6,977 bases of DNA from Thermoplasmata archaeon (GCA_021811505.1 JAJZOM010000242.1:1-6977); one strand, 5' to 3'; shown: positions 1 through 5,206, numbered from the stretch's first letter. Notes: generated by a model not told the origin, from the letters alone. Numbers and translations: made by a program.

Positions 1-308
1 CCTTTCTTCAAAATATTATATTCATGATACCGGCCTTCATCTCCATGGGATTCCTTTATGGTTTTTATGCGGCTCCGTCAATAACCATTGCATCAGACGT
101 AAGCCATGATAACAGGGAAGTCGGTTCTTCCACAGGTTTCCTGAATTTAACCTCACAGGTTGGTGCAACTATCTCCCCCTTCCTCATAGGATTGATCAGC
201 GATCTTACCGGAAATCTCAGGCTGTCGTTTGAGGTGGTAGGATTCATCTCGATTCTGTCTCTAATGATTGCTCTCCCGTTCTATAGGCGCGAAAAGGAAA
301 CTATTTAA
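1..308 (+). CDS. MFS transporter, C-terminal fragment (5' end outside window)
   Basis: The reading frame is open from the left edge (first whole codon at position 3) to a TAA at 306-308, giving about 101 residues of a larger membrane protein. Two hydrophobic stretches flank a short polar loop (SDVSHDNREVGSS), followed by a segment with SPFLIGLISDLTG, another hydrophobic helix and the basic tail YRREKETI. This is the usual ending of a 12-helix major facilitator protein: helices 10 to 12, the G-x-x-SDLTG half-loop and a charged cytoplasmic C-terminus. An internal ATG at 24 is not the real start, because the frame and the hydrophobic character continue upstream to the window edge. Substrate cannot be judged from this part. 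The Nudix gene follows 21 bp later on the same strand but appears to have its own promoter. Confidence 0.85.
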   Translation, partial: FLQNIIFMIPAFISMGFLYGFYAAPSITIASDVSHDNREVGSSTGFLNLTSQVGATISPFLIGLISDLTGNLRLSFEVVGFISILSLMIALPFYRREKETI

Positions 309-309
309 A
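300..309 (+). promoter_or_regulatory. TATA-like box for the Nudix gene
   Basis: The stretch ACTATTTAAA is centred about 25 bp before the ATG at 330 and overlaps the stop codon of the upstream transporter. No Shine-Dalgarno motif precedes the ATG. The spacing fits an archaeal promoter giving a leaderless transcript that begins at or very near the start codon. The call rests on sequence and spacing only. Confidence 0.45.
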
Positions 310-329
310 GCAAACTATTATGAACAGGT

Positions 330-764
330 ATGATCAGGAACGAGATAAGCAGTGGCATACTCGTTTACAGAGTTAAAAACGGATTAAGGGAATACCTGTT
401 CCTCAGGAGAAAAGAAGGATTCCTGGATCTTACGAAGGGGCACATCGAGGAGGGCGAAAGCGACTTGATGGCAGCCAAAATGGAAACACTTGAGGAAAGC
501 GGTCTTGATGTTGAGCCAATAAAAGGATTCCGGGAAGAAATGCACTATAGCTACTCCGGAAGAGGATGTGAAATAAATAAGACAGTCATAATGTTCCTCG
601 GGAAATCGGGAGAGAATGCAGAACCCAGGATTTCACATGAGCATGTTGGTTTTGTGTGGCTGAATTACGAAGACGCATTAAACAAAGTCACATTCAGGAA
701 TCAGAAAGACCTGATCATGCACGCTGAAACATTTATTGAAAAAAATAATCAGCTTCAGGCATAG
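330..764 (+). CDS. Nudix hydrolase, NUDT2-like (diadenosine tetraphosphatase-type)
   Basis: This 144-residue protein matches the asymmetrical bis(5'-nucleosyl)-tetraphosphatase branch of the Nudix superfamily, which hydrolyses Ap4A-type dinucleotides to ATP and AMP in the cytoplasm. The Nudix box runs from G37 to L59 (KGHIEEGES, then METLEESGL). Its metal-binding glutamates E52, E55 and E56 are present. NUDT2-like marks are the KGHIEEGE loop, a Tyr-rich beta strand (EMHYSYSG, 70-77), the KTVIMFLGK strand and the ISHEH-x5-W segment (101-110) before a C-terminal helix. One departure from the consensus is visible: the Arg of the RE pair is Met51 (codon atg). Ap4A is the likely substrate by family, but related enzymes act on mRNA caps, diphosphoinositol phosphates or dNTPs. 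The stop codon lies 3 bp from the end of the convergent ABC ATPase gene. Confidence 0.88.
   Translation: MIRNEISSGILVYRVKNGLREYLFLRRKEGFLDLTKGHIEEGESDLMAAKMETLEESGLDVEPIKGFREEMHYSYSGRGCEINKTVIMFLGKSGENAEPRISHEHVGFVWLNYEDALNKVTFRNQKDLIMHAETFIEKNNQLQA
739..745 (-). terminator. Candidate T-tract terminator of the ABC operon
   Basis: On the minus strand a run of seven T begins 22 nt past the ATPase stop codon (768-770), inside the last codons of the convergent Nudix gene. No stable hairpin precedes it. Archaeal RNA polymerase commonly terminates on oligo-T tracts alone, so this is a plausible end for the wtpA-B-C transcript. It is an inference from position. Confidence 0.4.
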
Positions 765-767
765 GTT

Positions 768-1370
768 TCAGAACAGCTTTTTCATGGCACCGGAATGCAG
801 CGTGTATTTATGGTCGGCAACATATCTTTCAGCGCTGTCCTGTGTCACGTAAATAACGTCCATGGACATCCGGCCGGCCATTTTCTGCATGGATACAAGC
901 AGTTCCTCACCCTGGCTTATATTTGGCATCGTCTCGTCAAGCAGGATAACCCTCGGTTTCCTGATGAAACTAGTCGCCATGGCAACCCTCAGTTTCTGGC
1001 CCAGACTGAGTTTTGAGAGTTTTCCGGAGTAGTTTATGCCGAATATCTCCCTTAAGGACTCAATATATTCACTATCCGGTTCTTCCACGAATTTTAGGGG
1101 CCAGTGAAGGTGTTCCTCAACGGTCATGTGATCAAAATACGTATTCTGGTTTATGTACACGATCTGGCGAAGTTGCACAGGTTTTTCAGTAAGATCCTCG
1201 CCGTTGATCTTCACTGTTCCGCTATCAACCCTCATGAATCCGGCAAGGCATCTCAGGAACGTTGTTTTTCCTGAACCATTTTCACCAGTCAGCTGGATCA
1301 GCCCTTTTTCGGCAATATCTGCCCTGAGATACAGTTCGCCGATTTTCCTGGTGAACGACGCCTCAATCAT
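768..1370 (-). CDS. ABC transporter ATP-binding protein, short WtpC/ModC-like, with atypical H-loop
   Basis: This is the 200-residue ATPase subunit of the tungstate/molybdate-type importer; it would drive uptake from the cytoplasmic face of the membrane. Visible motifs are Walker A GENGSGKTT (29-37), Q-loop Gln75, signature LSLGQ (121-125) and Walker B VILLDE (141-146) with the catalytic Glu146. Two departures stand out. The H-loop position, normally His in VTHD, is Gln177 (VTQD, codon cag at 842-840). The D-loop reads PNIS rather than the common NLD or ALD. The protein ends about 20 residues after the H-loop, so it lacks the C-terminal TOBE/regulatory domain typical of WtpC/ModC (usually about 340-350 residues). 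The ATG start follows the permease stop by 3 bp and has the sequence GGGGAGG 10 nt upstream, encoded in the permease's last codons. ModC/WtpC assignment rests on the operon partners more than on this sequence. Confidence 0.85.
   Translation of the reverse strand: MIEASFTRKIGELYLRADIAEKGLIQLTGENGSGKTTFLRCLAGFMRVDSGTVKINGEDLTEKPVQLRQIVYINQNTYFDHMTVEEHLHWPLKFVEEPDSEYIESLREIFGINYSGKLSKLSLGQKLRVAMATSFIRKPRVILLDETMPNISQGEELLVSMQKMAGRMSMDVIYVTQDSAERYVADHKYTLHSGAMKKLF
778..782 (+). terminator. Candidate short T-tract terminator of the Nudix gene
   Basis: A run of five T on the plus strand lies 13 nt after the Nudix stop codon, inside the 3' end of the convergent ATPase gene. It is the only T-run near this gene end. 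It is short, so the call is weak. Confidence 0.25.
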
Positions 1371-1373
1371 AAT

Positions 1374-2210
1374 CTAAAAACCTCCCCGGAGTAATTTTTC
1401 AGGCCCGGAATCCGTGTGTGCCCTTCCCCTGAGGCTGATCACCCTGATGACGACGAGAACGATCAGCGAAAATATTATCATGATCGCAGAAGCCGATATT
1501 GCAACTCCAGGCCCGTAATAACCGTAGTACTGATAGATCAGGACCGGCGCCGGCTGGACTCCCCTGAACGGATACTGGAGAACATAATAGGAAAGTATGG
1601 CAATTGATCCGAATTCACTCATGGCTCTGCTCATTGATGTCAGGATGGCCGAAATCACCTCCCTCAGTGATCCGGGAACAACTACTGAGTAAAGGATCCT
1701 GATCCGGGACGCACCCATGGAAAGTGCATAAAGTTCCGGTTCTATGCTTCTTGACGTGAACACTGATTGTGCAGACCTGATGTATACCGGCATAGCAATG
1801 AAGCTCAGAGCCAGTATCAGGCCCTGGACAGAATCAAAGAGCCCGAATCCAATGGATGACAGGAACCTTCCGAGGGGAGTGATAGGGCTCCCAATGATCA
1901 GGAATGCGATTCCCACAATTGGATGGGGTATGGATGCCGGGATATCCGAAACGGTCTCCCAGATCACATGCGATCTCCTCGAGAGCTCATAGGAGAGAGG
2001 GGTGAATACCGTGAATATTACCAGTGAAGCGATTCCCGAGGAGAATAACGTGAGGGCAATGGACATCAGTATTGTGCTGCCGTACTTCGCGGCATCATTG
2101 TACACGAAGAAGCCGTAGTAAAGTATGAAAATTACAGGTATGGCAGTCACTGCAACCGAGATCGCCGAAATGAACCATACTGCATCACGCATTCCCCGGC
2201 GAATTCTCAT
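1374..2210 (-). CDS. ABC transporter permease, WtpB-like (tungstate/molybdate)
   Basis: This integral membrane subunit forms the import channel with the ATPase and the binding protein. Numbered from a possible upstream GTG at 2249 (291 residues), six hydrophobic segments fall near 24-46, 58-82, 98-120, 141-160, 197-220 and 247-272. The EAA-type coupling loop is EPELYALSMGASRI (170-183), which docks on the ATPase. SRAMSEFG (207-214) followed by a YY and APVLIYQYY is strongly reminiscent of archaeal WtpB proteins (SRAISEFG ... YYP ... APVLIY), more than of bacterial ModB or CysT. Start choice: the GTG at 2249 overlaps the binding-protein gene by 17 bp and has no well-placed ribosome site. The ATG at 2210 (residue 14) is preceded by GGTGGAG with 9-nt spacing, much like the ATPase gene, and still leaves about 10 residues before the first helix, so it is preferred here. 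Tungstate versus molybdate cannot be decided from sequence alone. Confidence 0.88.
   Translation of the reverse strand: MRIRRGMRDAVWFISAISVAVTAIPVIFILYYGFFVYNDAAKYGSTILMSIALTLFSSGIASLVIFTVFTPLSYELSRRSHVIWETVSDIPASIPHPIVGIAFLIIGSPITPLGRFLSSIGFGLFDSVQGLILALSFIAMPVYIRSAQSVFTSRSIEPELYALSMGASRIRILYSVVVPGSLREVISAILTSMSRAMSEFGSIAILSYYVLQYPFRGVQPAPVLIYQYYGYYGPGVAISASAIMIIFSLIVLVVIRVISLRGRAHTDSGPEKLLRGGF
1381..1387 (-). promoter_or_regulatory. Shine-Dalgarno site of the ABC ATPase gene
   Basis: GGGGAGG on the minus strand lies 10 nt before the ATPase ATG and within the codons for the permease C-terminus (RGGF). It fixes the ATPase start at 1370 and points to translational coupling in the operon. Confidence 0.6.
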
Positions 2211-2219
2211 CCTCTGCAA

Positions 2220-2226
2220 CTCCACC
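2220..2226 (-). promoter_or_regulatory. Shine-Dalgarno site favouring the permease start at 2210
   Basis: GGTGGAG on the minus strand ends 9 nt before the ATG at 2210. It lies between the stop of the binding-protein gene (2233-2235) and that ATG, the usual arrangement for an internal operon gene. The competing GTG at 2249 has no such motif at a normal distance. Confidence 0.5.
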
Positions 2227-2232
2227 CTTCCT

Positions 2233-3270
2233 CTACTGTATTGATCCACCCTGCCTTAACTTTCCCCTAGATATCATGCTAAGGATCGGGTTCGGAGGGG
2301 AAGTGTCATTGAACAGCAGGCATGTAGACAACGGCGTCATTCCAAATTTACTCAAGTTCTTGTTGTTCAATATTACGTACTGCACGAACTTGAGGGAACT
2401 ATTGCTGATCAATCCGTTGCCAGCAAGTGCGGAAATAAATAGAAATATTGAGGATCCGCTGACCACGCCTGCAGTTGTGTTAAGAGAGAACCCGGAGTAA
2501 AACCCCGAGAGGCTCGCGTTCCCGAAATTCATTACATCCGGCAGTGAAACATAACTCAGGCCATGGGCTATTGCTGCTGATTTGTATATAAAGAGGAACT
2601 GTATATCTCCCGAAGTAAGTGGCGCCACAAGCTCTGCAGCATTCGGACCGGATACGTTTCCTCCTTTTGCATCGATTCTCTTTATGAAATATTGCTGATC
2701 TTTCCCTCCATACAGGTAACCGGCGATTTCGAGGGATATCCATCCCCTCAACCCGGCCGGATCGCTGTTTGGATCCGATATCCCAACTTTTACGTTACCG
2801 GAGGTAAGGTTAACAAATGCACTGGAAAAATATGTGCTGTTGTTGCTTTCAAGCCCCAGGTTGATCTGATCCACTATGCTGTTGACGGCCTGAGGATGTG
2901 TCGAATTGGAATAGGCCAGGACAAGCTGATCGGACGCGAATGCAACTGCCCAGCCACTGTAGCGGTTTCCAAGATAACCTGAATCGTAGGCGTTGAGGGC
3001 AACGGAAACAAAAACGTTCGCCGGCGCACCCTGAGCGATTTCCCGTGCGTCCGTATACGATCCGCCGCCTTTTGCCTGGGCAACGCCGATTCCAGTGGAA
3101 TTGTGAAATCCCTGCAGCAGGTAATTGGTCTCTCCGACGTATGCATCAGCTGCGTACGTTATAACAGGGGCAGTTCCCCCATTCTGCAGAAAATCGTAAT
3201 AGGCTATGTAAATTCCCACCGTCAGGAGCATGACCATTATTGCCAGGGCAATGATCTTTCCGGGCTTCAT
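2233..3270 (-). CDS. ABC transporter substrate-binding protein, WtpA-like (tungstate/molybdate)
   Basis: This extracellular binding protein captures the oxyanion and delivers it to the permease. Residue numbers count from the upstream ATG at 3294. A basic N-terminus (MKPGK, 9-13) precedes one hydrophobic helix (14-32). There is no lipobox Cys, so it is probably held by an uncleaved membrane anchor. WtpA-like landmarks in order are ITYAADAYVG (45-54), DQLVLAYSN (122-130), KVGISDPNSDPAGLRGW (169-185), matching the NPxDDPCGYR region of WtpA with its Asp178, and GDIQFLFIYKSAAIAHGLSY (229-248), matching the LDYLFIYKSVA-x-QHGL segment. About eleven N-x-S/T sequons are spread along the chain, fitting a glycosylated archaeal surface protein. 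Start choice: the ATG at 3270 sits about 30 bp after the likely TATA box, whereas the ATG at 3294 lies so close that transcription would begin past it. First gene of the operon; divergent from the Tfx-like regulator. Confidence 0.88.
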   Translation of the reverse strand: MKPGKIIALAIMVMLLTVGIYIAYYDFLQNGGTAPVITYAADAYVGETNYLLQGFHNSTGIGVAQAKGGGSYTDAREIAQGAPANVFVSVALNAYDSGYLGNRYSGWAVAFASDQLVLAYSNSTHPQAVNSIVDQINLGLESNNSTYFSSAFVNLTSGNVKVGISDPNSDPAGLRGWISLEIAGYLYGGKDQQYFIKRIDAKGGNVSGPNAAELVAPLTSGDIQFLFIYKSAAIAHGLSYVSLPDVMNFGNASLSGFYSGFSLNTTAGVVSGSSIFLFISALAGNGLISNSSLKFVQYVILNNKNLSKFGMTPLSTCLLFNDTSPPNPILSMISRGKLRQGGSIQ

Positions 3271-3296
3271 ATCGGTCTCATATTTTTGGTGCATAC

Positions 3297-3304
3297 TTAA
3301 ATAT
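3297..3304 (-). promoter_or_regulatory. TATA-like box of the wtpA-B-C operon
   Basis: ATATTTAA on the minus strand is centred 30 bp before the ATG at 3270. With the usual archaeal distance of about 26 bp, transcription would start near 3274, giving a leader of only a few bases. The box overlaps the left arm of the dyad at 3298-3335. Confidence 0.45.
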
Positions 3305-3335
3305 GTTTAAATCAGGCCTATTGTAAACATATTTA
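3298..3335. promoter_or_regulatory. Divergent-promoter dyad: perfect 12-bp inverted repeat, likely operator
   Basis: The left arm TAAATATGTTTA (3298-3309) and right arm TAAACATATTTA (3324-3335) are exact reverse complements. Their 14-bp spacer has the palindrome AGGCCT (3314-3319) exactly on the same symmetry axis (between 3316 and 3317). The arms overlap the likely TATA boxes of both divergent genes, and the two preferred start codons are almost equidistant from the axis (about 46 bp each, taking 3270 and 3362). A dimeric regulator bound here could block both promoters. The Tfx-like protein encoded alongside is the obvious candidate, but that link is inferred. AT-rich TATA elements facing each other could produce part of the symmetry by themselves; the exact 12-bp match and the centred AGGCCT go beyond that. 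Confidence 0.65.
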
Positions 3336-3339
3336 TTTA
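3329..3339 (+). promoter_or_regulatory. TATA-like box of the Tfx-family gene
   Basis: ATATTTATTTA offers a TATA element centred between 3332 and 3336, which is 20-24 bp before the ATG at 3356 and 26-30 bp before the ATG at 3362. No Shine-Dalgarno motif precedes either ATG, so a leaderless or nearly leaderless transcript is likely. The element overlaps the right arm of the dyad. Confidence 0.45.
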
Positions 3340-3355
3340 CATAATGGATTGAGCC

Positions 3356-3787
3356 ATGGCAATGGCTGATAAAAAGACCGATGCAAAACGTTCATTCCTC
3401 ACAGGTAGACAGATGGAGATTTTCACGCTGAGAAGTGAAGGGAAATCCACCACAGAGATATCTGAAATCATAGGGACAACTCCTCAGAACGTCACAATAC
3501 TTGAAAAGAGGGCGAGGAAGAATCTTGAGAAGGCCATAGAAACCGTCAATGCCGTTAAAGACATGAAAATCGTGCTGAATCTCAAGATACCTGAGAATAC
3601 CCACATTCTCGATGCCGTCATGACCATAATCAGGGAGGCAGACAGGTCACAAATAAGGCTGAAAGACAATATTATAGGGATTCTGACGAGACTTAAGATG
3701 TCTATGGACACGGATATACGGAATGGGCTGATTCAAAGAGAAACTGCAGTGATGATACTGCACGACGGGGTTCTGCTGTTCTACTGA
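3356..3787 (+). CDS. Tfx-family DNA-binding transcriptional regulator
   Basis: This 143-residue protein has the Tfx architecture: an N-terminal helix-turn-helix (about 14-57) and a C-terminal domain special to the family. The N-terminal signature is FLTGRQMEIFTLRSEGKS then EISEIIGTTPQNVTILEKRA, close to the FLT-x-x-Q ... LR-x-x-G-x-S ... IA-x-x-LGTT-x-x-NVS-x-LEKRA pattern of archaeal Tfx proteins; it also resembles sigma-70 region 4 and LuxR-type helix-turn-helix units. Tfx was described in a Methanothermobacter species as binding at the fmdECB operon for a molybdenum formylmethanofuran dehydrogenase. Here the gene is divergent from a WtpABC-type importer, so control of Mo/W uptake is a reasonable inference, probably with autoregulation through the shared dyad. 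No metal or oxyanion sensing site can be recognised. The ATG at 3362 (residue 3) is an alternative start with better TATA spacing. Confidence 0.87.
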   Translation: MAMADKKTDAKRSFLTGRQMEIFTLRSEGKSTTEISEIIGTTPQNVTILEKRARKNLEKAIETVNAVKDMKIVLNLKIPENTHILDAVMTIIREADRSQIRLKDNIIGILTRLKMSMDTDIRNGLIQRETAVMILHDGVLLFY

Positions 3788-3788
3788 A

Positions 3789-3829
3789 TCCGGCGGATTG
3801 AGTCAGCGGAATCTTATGGTTCCGCCGGA
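3789..3829. terminator. Convergent-gene inverted repeat, possible bidirectional terminator
   Basis: TCCGGCGGA (3789-3797) and TCCGCCGGA (3821-3829) form a perfect 9-bp GC-rich stem with a 23-nt loop. It starts one base after the tfx-like stop and spans the stop codon of the convergent MFS gene (3803-3805). A second, mutually exclusive stem GCGGAA/TTCCGC (3806-3811 with 3820-3825, 8-nt loop) competes for the right arm. No T-tract follows on either strand, so a classical terminator is not shown. An RNA-stability or pausing role is possible. Confidence 0.35.
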
Positions 3830-5068
3830 AGGGCTTCCCGGAGGTTTTAACCTGAACAGCAAAGAATACAGCTGGATGGGTGCCCTCCCTTTTTTCTCCG
3901 GTTCCTTCAGCCTCAGGAACAGGAACGATGACAGGAACCTTCCGATAAATACGATCATGTATCCATACATAAGAGCCTCGCGCAGAGGGAAATTCTGCAT
4001 AAGGTATCCGAGCAGATATCCGCCAGACAGGGCGCCAATAAGATAAACAATGCCATTAAAGCCGTTAATTATGGAGATAAACTCGGCTCTCCTGTCATGT
4101 GGCACCACGTCCAGCATGTATGAACTCATGACTATATTCTGGATCGCCCCAAGTAACCCGCTATATATCTCAATAAGCACAAACTCGTTGAAATTACCGA
4201 AAAATGCATACATAACCGGTATGGCACTCAGCATGATCCGGTTGAGGAAAATCAGCGGCGGGCGATAAATCCTGTCCGTAAACCTGCCGAGCAGGTACTG
4301 GAATATTATGGCAGTTACAAGTGCAGCAACTGTGAGTACTGCAACACTGGCAAGCGAGAAATGCATCACGAGAACCATAGTTATTGGAAACATGGGCCAT
4401 GCCATGGACCAGAACAGGCCCTGCACATTCATTGCAACGAAGTAGTTGTAGAAGAGTCTGTTCTCTTTGAGGCTCATCAGCGTCTTTCGGACACTTCCAA
4501 CCAGAATGGTCTTTCTCCTGTTTTCTTTCAGCCTGGATACAAGAATCGACGATATCACGTAGGAACCGGAGGCAGCGAAAAATGGTATTATTATGTCCCT
4601 GGTGACAGTCCCTCTGAACAGCACTGTCATGGCGATGAGGGCAATCACGGTTCCTATGGAACTCAGGTTATTTATGACGGAAAGGAAATGTGCTCTCGTC
4701 GAAGACTCGGTTTCATCCGCTATAAGGGAGAACCAGTTCACTGTGATCAGGGCCGAAAACAGGGAAATTGCGGCGTAGACAATGATCAGCTGCACCGGTG
4801 TCCTGATTATCCCAAGGGAAAACCAGAGAACAGCCAGGCAAATGCTTCCGGCTATGAGGAATGGTTTTCTCGTGCCCACCCGGTCACTCAATCTTCCCCA
4901 TAGCAACTGGCCTCCATTTCCGATGGAGTTAGCTGAAGACTGGAGCCATCCCATCTCAATGGCCGAGGCACCCAGATAGACGCCATAAACACCAACAAAG
5001 GAACTGGCTGCAGTTGCACCGACAGCAATTATGAAGGATCTGATGGCTATTATGCTTCTATTGGTCAT
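3803..5068 (-). CDS. MFS transporter, complete
   Basis: This 421-residue protein is a full major facilitator superfamily carrier in the cytoplasmic membrane. Hydrophobic segments recur along the chain, consistent with about 12 helices. The motif A loop between helices 2 and 3 is GRLSDRVGTRK (58-68), and a weaker copy lies in the second half, GRFTDRIYRPP (261-271). The two halves also share a similar stretch, DETESSTRAHFLSVINN (118-134) and DVVPHDRRAEFISIINGFNG (320-339), as expected from the internal duplication of the fold. The C-terminus is basic and Pro/Gly-rich. The ATG at 5068 has no Shine-Dalgarno motif, and an AT-rich promoter candidate lies about 65 bp upstream. Substrate is unknown. 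The only hint is its divergent neighbour, a PdxA-family dehydrogenase, which could suggest a sugar acid or related polyol; that is speculative. It converges on the Tfx-like gene with a 15-bp gap. Confidence 0.9.
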   Translation of the reverse strand: MTNRSIIAIRSFIIAVGATAASSFVGVYGVYLGASAIEMGWLQSSANSIGNGGQLLWGRLSDRVGTRKPFLIAGSICLAVLWFSLGIIRTPVQLIIVYAAISLFSALITVNWFSLIADETESSTRAHFLSVINNLSSIGTVIALIAMTVLFRGTVTRDIIIPFFAASGSYVISSILVSRLKENRRKTILVGSVRKTLMSLKENRLFYNYFVAMNVQGLFWSMAWPMFPITMVLVMHFSLASVAVLTVAALVTAIIFQYLLGRFTDRIYRPPLIFLNRIMLSAIPVMYAFFGNFNEFVLIEIYSGLLGAIQNIVMSSYMLDVVPHDRRAEFISIINGFNGIVYLIGALSGGYLLGYLMQNFPLREALMYGYMIVFIGRFLSSFLFLRLKEPEKKGRAPIQLYSLLFRLKPPGSPSGGTIRFR

Positions 5069-5129
5069 TTGTGATCAATGAATTCGCAAAGAGGAGAGAA
5101 TGGACACATTGAATAACCTTTTCTCAACG

Positions 5130-5145
5130 CATTTAAGTTTTAAGC
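5130..5145. promoter_or_regulatory. AT-rich divergent promoter candidate between MFS and pdxA-like genes
   Basis: CATTTAAGTTTTAAGC (5130-5145) contains two TTTAAG units (5132-5137 and 5139-5144) with a 7-bp period and can be read as TATA-like on either strand. Reading left it would start a transcript near 5111, about 43 nt before the MFS ATG. Reading right it would start near 5163, giving the pdxA-like gene a leader of about 80 nt. It is the most TATA-like stretch in the 174-bp intergenic region (5069-5242). Confidence 0.35.
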
Positions 5146-5206
5146 GATACCGCGTGAAGATCGATGAAGGAATAACCGGTATCCTCCAGCCTTTCCGGCG
5201 ATCCCA

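Noticed and set aside
2480..2982. Possible frameshift in the binding-protein gene
   Set aside because: The WtpA-like frame runs unbroken from the signal helix through the FIYKS segment to a plausible C-terminus, so the overlapping frames do not indicate a break.
2480..3146. Two minus-strand frames of 87 and 90 codons within the binding-protein gene
   Set aside because: They are in a shifted frame of the WtpA-like gene; their Arg/Pro/Cys-rich products show no family resemblance.
4361..4903. A 180-codon open frame on the plus strand inside the MFS gene
   Set aside because: It is antisense to the hydrophobic MFS protein; its His/Gly/Cys-rich, domain-free translation is what the complement of a membrane-protein gene gives, and the minus-strand frame has clear MFS motifs.
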